Below, one piece after another: positions 7,161 to 14,011 of a stretch of DNA of 14,024 bases. Each line of letters opens with the position of its first letter. Positions within the stretch are counted from its first letter, which is position 1. Source of the DNA: VGMA01 sp964655475. Lineage in GTDB: Bacteria; Chlamydiota; Chlamydiia; Chlamydiales; VGMA01. The position numbers were made by a program, and so were the translations under genes. The notes beneath the pieces were generated by a model, which did no database searches, had not been told where the DNA came from, and saw only the letters and a program-made list of their open reading frames with translations. The stretch covers positions 1-14,024 of the forward strand of contig CAZZMO010000027.1 in the NCBI GenBank assembly GCA_964655475.1, given 5' to 3'.

Positions 7161-9695
7161 TTAAGTGCGAGACTCTTTCTTTTCTCCGAGAGCTGCGAGT
7201 TTTGGCTCCTCGAGCTCTTCTTTGAGGAAGATGATTTTCTCATTCTCATCTAAAGAAACAGTGAAACGGCCTGTCAAGCTCGTATCTCTTAAGAACATCT
7301 CTGCAAGAGGATCTTCAAGCTCTTGTTCCACAATACGGCGGATCGGACGGGCTCCCATCTCAGGCTGGTAAGCCTTATTGACGAGGAACTCTTTCACTTT
7401 CGCATCGAGGTGGAGCTCCACCTTCTTTCTCTCAAGGCGTGATTGAAGTTTCGCAGCTTCTAAATCGATCACCTGCATGAGGTGACTGCGATCGAAGGCT
7501 CTAAAGATTACCACACCATCTAAGCGGTTGATGAACTCTGGCTTGAAGTGTTTCTTCACCGCTTTGTCGATCTTTTCTTCCATTACGTGGTAGTCGAGAC
7601 TGTCCTCTTTCGCGCCGAATCCCATTTCGGTTGTGCGGCGGATGAGATCAGACCCGAGATTTGACGTCATGATGATGATTGTATTGCGGAAATCGACCTT
7701 TCTACCGAGAGAATCGGTCAATCGCCCCTCTTCGAGAATCTGGAGAAGGATATTCATCACATCAGGATGCGCCTTTTCCACTTCGTCAAAGAGAACTACA
7801 GAGTATGGGCGCTGACGGACGCGCTCTGTCAGTTGCCCTCCCTCATCATGTCCGACATATCCTGGAGGGGAGCCTGTCATTCTGCTGACAGCAAACTTCT
7901 CCATGTACTCAGACATGTCAACTTGGATGAGAGCATCTTCGCCACCAAAGAGTTGAGCTGCCAGTTTTCTCGCAAGAAGCGTCTTTCCTACACCGGTCGG
8001 TCCTAAAAAGAGGAAGGCACCGATTGGACGCTGCGGATCTTTAATATCAGCACGTGAGCGGCGAATCGCTCTAGCAACCGTTTTCAGTGCATCATCTTGA
8101 CCAATAATATCAGACTTGAGGGCATCTTCCATATGGAGCACTTTCGAAACTTCTGCTTCGGTGAGTCTCGTGATGGGGATCCCTGTCTGCTTAGAAATGA
8201 TCGAGGCGATATCATCGATATCGACAATCACCTGCTGCTTTTCTTTATTCTTTTCCCACTCTTCGCGAAGGTTTTGGAGCTTTTCTCTCAGCTGCTTTTC
8301 CTTATCGCGTAGTTTTGCCGCCTTCTCATATTCTTGGTGGCTAATAGCTGACTCTTTTGCCTCGCGAAGATCTTCGATCTCTTGGCTAAACTGAGAAAGC
8401 TCTTGGGGTTTATGCATGATTCCGATGCGCGCTCTAGCCCCCGCTTCATCGAGCACATCGATCGCCTTATCTGGGAGAAAGCGCCCTGGGATATAGCGAT
8501 CAGAGAGCATGACAGCTCCATAAACCGCTTCATCTGTAAAGATACACTTGTGGTGAGATTCATACTTAGGTTTAAGCCCCATCAAAATCTCTGCCGCCTC
8601 TTCATTAGAAGGGGGAACGACCTGGATTTTTTGGAAACGGCGCTCTAGGGCAGCATCTTTTTCAATGTGTTTTCTGTATTCATCCATGGTGGTCGCTCCA
8701 ATACATTGGATTTCACCACGAGAAAGTGACGGTTTCAAGATGTTCGAAGCGTCAATCGCCCCTTCAGCAGCTCCCGCTCCTACAATCGTATGCATCTCAT
8801 CGATGAAGAGGAGAATATTCCCCAGTTTTTTCACTTCATCCATGACCGCTTTGATTCGTTCTTCAAACTGACCGCGGTACTTCGTTCCTGCAATCATTAA
8901 GGTGAGGTCGAGGGAGATCAGTTTCTTTTTCGCTAAGTTATCAGGTACTTCACCCTTTACAATGGCGTGGGCAAGACCTTCGACGATCGCAGTTTTTCCA
9001 ACACCCGCTTCTCCAATGAGAACTGGGTTGTTCTTTCTTCTTCGACAGAGGATAAGGATGAGTCTTTCTACCTCTTTCTTCCTTCCAATCACAGGGTCAA
9101 GTAACCCTTCTCTAGCCATTTCAGTAAGGTCATGTCCATAAGCCTTAAGCGCATGCATCTTTTCAGCACTTGCTGATGGGACAGCTGTACTACTGATGCG
9201 ATCTTGCGGTTTTGGGATAGCAGTAGGGCCAATTGTGACTGGAGGTACTTGTAAATTAAAGGTTTCGAGCTCTTTAAGAACTTCCTTGCGCACCTCTTTG
9301 AGGTTGACATTGAGGTTTTCCAAGATCTGAGCAGCGACGCCATCTTGTTGCCGGATCAGGGCGAGGAGGAGGTGTTCCGTCCCGACATAATTATGGTTTA
9401 GAGCGAGAGCCTCTTCGTTGGCATATTCAAAAACTTTCTTTACTTTGCTTGTAAGTGCTGGATCTCCATACACTTGCATTTCAGGTCCAAACCCAACGAT
9501 CAGCTCGATCTCAGCTAAAATCGTATCGTATTCGATGTTCAGGTTCTTAAGAACATTGACCGCGATCCCTTGACCTAGTTTTAAAAGTCCGAGGAGAACG
9601 TGTTCAGTTCCTAAGTAATTGTGATTCAGTTTTAAGGCCTCACGTTTGGCCAATTTGATGACTTGCTTCGCACGATTCGTAAATTTATCAAACAT
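7161..9695 (-). CDS. clpC: ATP-dependent Clp protease ATPase subunit ClpC
   Basis: This 844-residue protein is a class I Hsp100 unfoldase that feeds proteins into ClpP. Domains in order: two Clp-N repeats (about 5-145, each with LNHNYxGTEHxLLxL), AAA-1 with Walker A GEAGVGKT (228-235) and Walker B LLFIDE (295-300), a coiled-coil middle region with a UVR motif at about 454-470 (EYEKAAKLRDKEKQL), and AAA-2 with Walker A GPTGVGKT (565-572), Walker B VVLFDE (633-638) and FINRLD (721-726). The UVR/short middle domain identifies ClpC rather than ClpA or ClpB. MGFG at 691-694 sits where the ClpP-docking VGF-type loop is expected. ClpP is not in the window. Start: AGAAGGGGGG lies directly upstream of the ATG at 9695. 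Confidence 0.97.
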   Translation of the reverse strand: MFDKFTNRAKQVIKLAKREALKLNHNYLGTEHVLLGLLKLGQGIAVNVLKNLNIEYDTILAEIELIVGFGPEMQVYGDPALTSKVKKVFEYANEEALALNHNYVGTEHLLLALIRQQDGVAAQILENLNVNLKEVRKEVLKELETFNLQVPPVTIGPTAIPKPQDRISSTAVPSASAEKMHALKAYGHDLTEMAREGLLDPVIGRKKEVERLILILCRRRKNNPVLIGEAGVGKTAIVEGLAHAIVKGEVPDNLAKKKLISLDLTLMIAGTKYRGQFEERIKAVMDEVKKLGNILLFIDEMHTIVGAGAAEGAIDASNILKPSLSRGEIQCIGATTMDEYRKHIEKDAALERRFQKIQVVPPSNEEAAEILMGLKPKYESHHKCIFTDEAVYGAVMLSDRYIPGRFLPDKAIDVLDEAGARARIGIMHKPQELSQFSQEIEDLREAKESAISHQEYEKAAKLRDKEKQLREKLQNLREEWEKNKEKQQVIVDIDDIASIISKQTGIPITRLTEAEVSKVLHMEDALKSDIIGQDDALKTVARAIRRSRADIKDPQRPIGAFLFLGPTGVGKTLLARKLAAQLFGGEDALIQVDMSEYMEKFAVSRMTGSPPGYVGHDEGGQLTERVRQRPYSVVLFDEVEKAHPDVMNILLQILEEGRLTDSLGRKVDFRNTIIIMTSNLGSDLIRRTTEMGFGAKEDSLDYHVMEEKIDKAVKKHFKPEFINRLDGVVIFRAFDRSHLMQVIDLEAAKLQSRLERKKVELHLDAKVKEFLVNKAYQPEMGARPIRRIVEQELEDPLAEMFLRDTSLTGRFTVSLDENEKIIFLKEELEEPKLAALGEKKESRT

Positions 9696-9700
9696 AAAAA

Positions 9701-9757
9701 TCCCCCCTTCTACTATTGTAGAAGCCTTAGTGATTGTTGTAAATTATCCGGCTTCTA
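9701..9757. promoter_or_regulatory. clpC/lplA divergent control region with three CTTCTA-type arms
   Basis: The 78-bp divergent spacer holds CTTCTAC (9707-9713), GTAGAAGCC (9718-9726) and GGCTTCTA (9750-9757). The middle arm can pair with the left arm (7 bp, 4-nt loop) or the right arm (8 bp, 23-nt loop). On the - strand the left arm merges into the clpC Shine-Dalgarno (AAGGGGGG, complement of 9702-9709). A - strand -10 candidate is GATAAT (9748-9743). A + strand candidate for lplA is TTGTAG (9716-9721), 18 bp, TAAATT (9740-9745). Pairings are seen directly; promoter roles are guesses. No CIRCE element (TTAGCACTC-N9-GAGTGCTAA) is present. Confidence 0.5.
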
Positions 9758-9773
9758 AAACCAAGAAAAAATT

Positions 9774-10484
9774 ATGAGAATTATTGAAAGTGGCTTCAAA
9801 AGCGCGAAAGAACTCATGAAAATGGATGAAATTTTTTTAGAAGAGCTCCGTCCTGACGATCCACCACTACTCCATTTATACCGTTTTCAAGAAAAAAGTG
9901 CCACTTTTGGTCACTTCCTCAATCCAGAAGAATATATCGATCTTGAAAAGGCGAGTGGATGGGGACTTGACCTTTCGAAAAGACCCACAGGGGGAGGGAT
10001 GATTTTCCACATCTGGGATCTTGCATTCTCTATCTTGATCCCAGCGAATCACCCCGGCTATTTCCAAGACACCCTTAAGAATTACGCATTTATCAATGAA
10101 AGAGTCCTCAAGGCTATTGAAGCCTTCTTGGGAAATTCTCACCCCATTGACCTTTTACCAGAAGAGGATCCCCCTCTCGATGAACATGCTAAGATCTTTT
10201 GTATGGCAAAACCCACAAAGTATGATGTGATGATCGAGGGGAAAAAGATCGCTGGTGCCGCCCAAAGAAGGAAAAAGCAGGGCTATCTCCATCAAGGGAG
10301 CATCTCTCTTGCCATGCCGAAGTTTGAAGAGCTCGAGAATATTCTACACCCAGGAACCAAGGTGATCGATGCGATGAAGATTCATACTACTTCACTACTT
10401 GGGGCGGTTGAAGATATCAGAATATATCATCAAGCCCAATCCCATTTGGATCAACTTCTGATTCAATCGTTTGGGTGTGTATAG
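9774..10484 (+). CDS. lplA: Lipoate-protein ligase A family protein
   Basis: The 236-residue product belongs to the biotin/lipoate ligase fold and probably attaches scavenged lipoate to E2 subunits of 2-oxoacid dehydrogenases via lipoyl-AMP. The lipoate-binding motif RPTGGGMIFH spans 70-79. The catalytic lysine is K158 in YDVMIEGKKIAGAAQRRKKQGYLHQGSI (aligned with E. coli RKVSGSAYR). It is shorter than E. coli LplA (about 337 residues) because it lacks the C-terminal accessory domain, which suits the small chlamydial LplA1 I recall beside clpC. There is no Shine-Dalgarno before the ATG. Its last 68 bases overlap the 3' end of a gene on the other strand. Confidence 0.93.
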   Translation: MRIIESGFKSAKELMKMDEIFLEELRPDDPPLLHLYRFQEKSATFGHFLNPEEYIDLEKASGWGLDLSKRPTGGGMIFHIWDLAFSILIPANHPGYFQDTLKNYAFINERVLKAIEAFLGNSHPIDLLPEEDPPLDEHAKIFCMAKPTKYDVMIEGKKIAGAAQRRKKQGYLHQGSISLAMPKFEELENILHPGTKVIDAMKIHTTSLLGAVEDIRIYHQAQSHLDQLLIQSFGCV

Positions 10485-10884
10485 TCTCATGAAGACGTTT
10501 TGGAATCGTAAGGACGGTGTTTCTGTCACCATCTTTGATAGCGTTCTCTATTTTTCGGCACGCAGCTGCCAGGTCATGTGCAACGGGGAGCGTTTGGCAC
10601 CTTCTGGTTAGATCATAGAGAATGGAGTAAGCTGCTTGAAGATGTTCAATTCTCTTTATGGAGAGATCTTCTTGTGAATTGTTGATCACATCTGCATAGA
10701 CTTTCGAAACATTCACAAGAGATTGATCCTCAGGCTTTCCAAAGCAACATCGCCAAACAGCGCAGCAAGGGCCTGCAGACCTCCAGACAACTTTGAATTT
10801 GGTCGTCAATCGATAGAGGTCATGGTGGACAAGATTGAAATCGTAGAGACTTTTTAAGGCTTTATCTAACGAGGTGGCGCTCAT
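10417..10884 (-). CDS. Unknown protein, tandem paralogue B with Cys/Trp-rich insert
   Basis: I do not recognise this 155-residue protein. It opens MSATSLDKALKSLYDF, has a Cys/Trp-rich patch at 38-49 (GPCCAVWRCCFG, four Cys in eight residues), and a helical charged segment at 72-125. That segment aligns without gaps to residues 46-99 of the preceding gene (14 of 54 identical by eye, including a shared Cys, C96/C70), and the two N-termini share T-S-L-D-x-A-L-x-S-L, so they are probably diverged duplicates. The ATG overlaps the upstream stop (ATGA), implying coupling. An AAGGG further upstream can pair with CCCTT (10889-10893 with 10901-10905). The 3' 68 bases run antisense to lplA. No signal peptide. 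Confidence 0.7.
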   Translation of the reverse strand: MSATSLDKALKSLYDFNLVHHDLYRLTTKFKVVWRSAGPCCAVWRCCFGKPEDQSLVNVSKVYADVINNSQEDLSIKRIEHLQAAYSILYDLTRRCQTLPVAHDLAAACRKIENAIKDGDRNTVLTIPKRLHETIHTQTIESEVDPNGIGLDDIF

Positions 10885-11210
10885 ACAAAAGGGCGTATTT
10901 CCCTTCTATGAGAGGAGAGTGTCGTTCCATTTTTCATTTGCATCGCATAGCTGATCTCACTAATCGCTATAATGAGCTTAATGTGGAGATCTCGATCTTC
11001 ACAAAGGCTTCGAATTTGCGTGAGTCCTAGCCCTGCGTGTTTTAAAACCTGGATATCTTTTTTAGAAAGATCATCTTTTTGAGTTGTAATGGTGTGGCAG
11101 TAGTCAGTGACAAGAGCGCGCATACTCTCAGTAGCAAGATCGATCGATATCTCTGGGATAGAGTATTCACCTAAGGAAACTAGCGCGTTGTCGAGGCTTG
11201 TTGTTCTCAT
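10881..11210 (-). CDS. Unknown protein, tandem paralogue A
   Basis: I do not recognise this 109-residue protein. It begins MRTTSLDNALVSLGEY and is predicted largely helical and soluble, with DDLSKKDIQVLKHAGLGLTQIRSLC at 46-70. It resembles the gene that follows it on the same strand at both the N-terminus and residues 46-99, but lacks the Cys/Trp-rich insert. There is no Shine-Dalgarno before the ATG. A promoter with TTGACG and TAATCT lies 22 nt upstream, so this is the first gene of a two-gene unit. It has no membrane segment or recognisable catalytic motif. Its existence is supported by the paralogy, by the 4-nt ATGA overlap and by the divergent promoter spacer with proS. Confidence 0.7.
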   Translation of the reverse strand: MRTTSLDNALVSLGEYSIPEISIDLATESMRALVTDYCHTITTQKDDLSKKDIQVLKHAGLGLTQIRSLCEDRDLHIKLIIAISEISYAMQMKNGTTLSSHRREIRPFV

Positions 11211-11231
11211 AAAGTGGAAAGTTTTTGGAAT

Positions 11232-11260
11232 AGATTAAAGACTCGTTTTGATTCCGTCAA
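11232..11260 (-). promoter_or_regulatory. Putative promoter of the tandem unknown genes
   Basis: On the - strand TTGACG (11260-11255) and TAATCT (11237-11232) are separated by exactly 17 bp. The -35 matches the consensus at five of six positions; the -10 is weaker. Transcription would start near 11225, about 15 nt before the ATG at 11210. Confidence 0.5.
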
Positions 11261-11271
11261 TCTCCATCTTT

Positions 11272-11301
11272 TGCTATACGAAAATCGAATTTTTCTATAA
11301 G
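11272..11301 (+). promoter_or_regulatory. Putative promoter of proS
   Basis: TTGCTA (11272-11277), 18 bp, TATAAG (11296-11301). The -10 ends 10 nt before the proS ATG and the bases between carry no Shine-Dalgarno, so the transcript would have a leader of only a few bases or none. Confidence 0.4.
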
Positions 11302-11311
11302 ATTTCTCCCT

Positions 11312-12808
11312 ATGAAAGGGAAGCAAACAGCAATTACACCAACGAGGGAAGAGAACTATCCTGAGTGGTACCAAGAGGTGATTAAGGCAGCAGAACTCGC
11401 AGAGAATTCTCTCGTTCGGGGCTGCATGGTGATCAAGCCTTGGGGATATGCCATTTGGGAAAAGATGGTTGCTGACCTCGACCGCCGCTTTAAAGAAGAG
11501 GGTGTTGAGAATGCCTATTTCCCTTTATTCATCCCACTCCACTTGCTCCAAAAAGAAGCAAAGCACGTCGAAGGGTTTGCAACAGAATGTGCCGTTGTAA
11601 CGCACCACCGCTTAGAGAAAAATAAAGAGGGAAAGCTCGTTCCATCGGGAGAGCTTGAAGAGCCCCTCATCGTACGCCCCACCTCAGAAATGATCATTGG
11701 CGAAACCTTTGCAAAGTGGATCGAATCTTACCGCAATCTCCCTCTCAAAATCAACCAGTGGGCGAATGTCGTCCGTTGGGAAATGAGACCCCGCATCTTT
11801 CTTCGCACCGCAGAGTTTCTCTGGCAAGAAGGGCACACCGCTCATGAGACAGGGGAAGAGGCGATGGAGATGGCAAGAACTATGCTCGGCGTCTACCGCG
11901 ATTTTGCTAAAGATATGCTTGCGATCCCTGTCTATACAGGAGAGAAATCAGAAGGGGAGAGATTCCCCGGTGCACACACTACCTTTACTATTGAAGGGAT
12001 GATGCAAGATGGAAAGGCCCTCCAAGGGGGAACCTCCCACTTCATGCACCAAAACTTTGCTAAAGCTTCCAATATCCAATTTACAGGCCGAAATGGGGAA
12101 GTTGACCATGCCTACACCACCTCTTGGGGAGCGACCACACGCCTCATCGGCGCTATGATCATGACTCATGGTGATGACAACGGAATCATCCTCCCACCCC
12201 CTGTGGCTCCAAAACAGGTGGTGATCATCCCATTCCTCATGAAAGAAGAGCACAAGGAAGTAGTGCTCAGTTACTCCAGAGAGCTTGCCCGCGAACTCGA
12301 AGCACAAGGGCTCCGTGTCCTTGTAGATGATAGTGATAAGCGTTCAGGTGAAAAAACCTGGCACTGGATCAAGAAAGGGGTCCCTGCCCGAATCGAAATT
12401 GGACCTAAGGAGATCGAAGAGGGGAAATTCCCGCTCTCTATGCGCCACAAAGAGAAAGGGGATACCCTTAAACTCTCTAAAGAAGAGCTCATAGAGACCC
12501 TCCCATCACATCTCCAAAAGATGCATGAAGCCCTCTATCAAAAAGCGCTCCACTTCCGAAACACACAAACGAAACTCGCCCACACGCTCCAAGAATTTGA
12601 GCTTCTCGCAGAACAAGAGACTTTCCCGAGTCACTTCATCAAAGCACCTTGGAAAGGGAGCGTCTCAGACGAAGAGCGGATCAAAAAAGACTACAACCTC
12701 ACCGTCCGCTGCATCCTAAAAGAAGAAGGGCATCCCTCATCAGGACACCCTTGCATTTTCTCCGGAGCTACCGATGCTCCTTATGCTCTTTTTGCGAGAG
12801 CTTACTAA
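11312..12808 (+). CDS. proS: Prolyl-tRNA synthetase, archaeal/eukaryotic-like (type 3)
   Basis: ProRS charges tRNA-Pro with proline. The 498-residue product is the short archaeal/eukaryotic-like form. It opens with ENYPEWYQEVIKAAELAENSLVRGCMVIKPWGYAIWE, has VRPTSE at 121-126, class II motif 2 around RWEMRPRIFLRTAEFLWQEGHTAH (155-178) and motif 3 with GATTRLIGAMIMTHGDDNG (273-291, R277). It ends in the family-typical FARAY. There is no roughly 180-residue editing insertion between motifs 2 and 3, unlike standard bacterial ProRS. In the C-terminal domain, normally a four-Cys zinc site, only C467 and C481 remain. The start fits the family N-terminus although no Shine-Dalgarno precedes it. The stop overlaps that of the opposing gene. 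Confidence 0.95.
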   Translation: MKGKQTAITPTREENYPEWYQEVIKAAELAENSLVRGCMVIKPWGYAIWEKMVADLDRRFKEEGVENAYFPLFIPLHLLQKEAKHVEGFATECAVVTHHRLEKNKEGKLVPSGELEEPLIVRPTSEMIIGETFAKWIESYRNLPLKINQWANVVRWEMRPRIFLRTAEFLWQEGHTAHETGEEAMEMARTMLGVYRDFAKDMLAIPVYTGEKSEGERFPGAHTTFTIEGMMQDGKALQGGTSHFMHQNFAKASNIQFTGRNGEVDHAYTTSWGATTRLIGAMIMTHGDDNGIILPPPVAPKQVVIIPFLMKEEHKEVVLSYSRELARELEAQGLRVLVDDSDKRSGEKTWHWIKKGVPARIEIGPKEIEEGKFPLSMRHKEKGDTLKLSKEELIETLPSHLQKMHEALYQKALHFRNTQTKLAHTLQEFELLAEQETFPSHFIKAPWKGSVSDEERIKKDYNLTVRCILKEEGHPSSGHPCIFSGATDAPYALFARAY

Positions 12809-13944
12809 GCGTTTGCTGCTTTCATTCTCTGAAAGAGAGAGCTGTTATATAGATGAGCGCAAGATTTTACTTTCTTAAGCTCTAAAATCCGTACCATTGT
12901 GTCATAAGTTAAAGTTAGCTCACGCTTTACGGCGCCATCTGACAGCCCTGAATTCATCACAAGAATGTTTTCATCTTGTAGATAGACAGTAGGTGGGCAA
13001 GAATTTCCACCCTTATACCCCTTACGCGGATCGTTAGGATCTACAAGATAACTTCTTTGAATATATGTAACAATCGCTTCGCGATCAGCTACGCTTAAAT
13101 TGGAGAGTTTTACCGTTGATTTTTTTGTTGAGAATTGCACGTCATCGAGGAAGTGTACGCCAAACTGCTCTTCTAACTTCCCACGATATGCACTTTGCCC
13201 CTCTACTTTTCTTACGACTTGAGGAGAGGTCTCTCGTGATTCATTTGAATGTGTTGAATTAGTGGTTGTTGGGCTACTTTCCCGTTTAAGGACCGGCTGC
13301 TCTTTTGAGCGTCCTTCTGTTTCAAGTAGACCTAAAATGTCATCAGGGGCCCCTTCAAGACGCTGATAAGTATGTACTGCTTGTGGTTGTGGCTGAGGGG
13401 CTACTTGCGAGATGGTTGGCTGTTTTGTTTTCTTACTGGTCCTCTCTGAGATGGTGGAGCTTTTGGCTAGGTGACTTGCCACATCAAAATTTGGATCGGT
13501 TGTGATTGCTGGGGGTAGGGATTGACCTGCTTTTGAACTTTTAGATTTCTTTTTCTTTGGAGGCTGTTGTTCTTTAATTTCCTTCCACCCTTTGTTATCT
13601 GTGACGGTTACGGTATCATATTGAAAGCCTAAGAAACGCGCTGCAATGTCACCACACTTCATGAAGGTTAGACCTGAAGCGACCTGTTCTTTTTCTGTTG
13701 ATTGTAGCTGTGTATATAGGGGGCGATCCAATATCGTCGATAAATCCTCATGAGTTGCCAATTTAGCGCCATTGCTATAGAAAAACCAACAAGCTTTGGT
13801 TGATTCAAATGACCCATCTGTTGTTTTTACAACAACATATTTACTGGAAAAGCAGCTCCAGCAGGACTGTTGCCTCGCTTCATTTTTGTTTGCGACATCA
13901 ATTAAAGCGATCTTTAATGAAATTAATGGATTAGTTGCACTCAT
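12805..13944 (-). CDS. Large protein of unknown function with low-complexity basic centre
   Basis: I do not recognise this protein. The start chosen is the ATG at 13944 (379 residues), because AAGGA lies 8 nt upstream (complement of 13953-13957); an in-frame ATG at 13974 lacks one and falls at the predicted transcript start. Residues 1-120 look globular, with Cys/Trp/aromatic elements (SCWSCFSSKYVVVK, ACWFFYSNG). Residues about 127-250 are low-complexity and rich in Pro, Ser, Thr, Lys and Gln, including PPKKKKSKSSK (128-138), SKKTKQP (170-176) and QPQPQ. Residues about 255-379 form a second globular region (KLEEQFGVHFLDDVQFS, NLSVADREAIVTYIQRSYLVDP). No signal peptide or membrane segment. A disordered linker with nuclear-localisation-like clusters suggests, but does not show, a secreted effector. 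Confidence 0.8.
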   Translation of the reverse strand: MSATNPLISLKIALIDVANKNEARQQSCWSCFSSKYVVVKTTDGSFESTKACWFFYSNGAKLATHEDLSTILDRPLYTQLQSTEKEQVASGLTFMKCGDIAARFLGFQYDTVTVTDNKGWKEIKEQQPPKKKKSKSSKAGQSLPPAITTDPNFDVASHLAKSSTISERTSKKTKQPTISQVAPQPQPQAVHTYQRLEGAPDDILGLLETEGRSKEQPVLKRESSPTTTNSTHSNESRETSPQVVRKVEGQSAYRGKLEEQFGVHFLDDVQFSTKKSTVKLSNLSVADREAIVTYIQRSYLVDPNDPRKGYKGGNSCPPTVYLQDENILVMNSGLSDGAVKRELTLTYDTMVRILELKKVKSCAHLYNSSLFQRMKAANA

Positions 13945-13982
13945 TGTTACAATCCTTATTATTTGTATTATCAATATAAAAT

Positions 13983-14011
13983 ATTATATAACAATACTTT
14001 ATAAAAAACAA
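13983..14011 (-). promoter_or_regulatory. Putative strong promoter of the 379-residue protein gene
   Basis: On the - strand TTGTTT (14011-14006), 17 bp, and a perfect TATAAT (13988-13983). The predicted transcript start is near 13976, giving a leader of about 32 nt that contains the AAGGA ribosome-binding site. The surrounding 80 bases are very A/T-rich. Confidence 0.55.

Noticed and set aside
7161..9141. Numerous + strand ORFs of 60-92 codons opposite clpC
   Set aside because: They are antisense shadows of a highly conserved gene, without ribosome-binding sites or recognisable products.
9696..9773. CIRCE, CtsR or chlamydial sigma-28 site upstream of clpC
   Set aside because: Neither the CIRCE inverted repeat nor the GGTCAAA heptad is present, and the GCCGGATAA resemblance to a sigma-28 -10 has an extra base and no matching -35.
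12809..12850. Small stems (CTTTC/GAAAG, TCTCT/AGAGA) after proS as a terminator
   Set aside because: The stems are 5 bp, overlap each other, lie in the coding region of the opposing gene and are not followed by a T tract.
13945..13974. Earlier start for the 379-residue protein
   Set aside because: The added residues (MIIQIIRIVT) come from A/T-rich leader DNA, have no ribosome-binding site, and would leave an mRNA start almost on the start codon; the ATG at 13944 has AAGGA.
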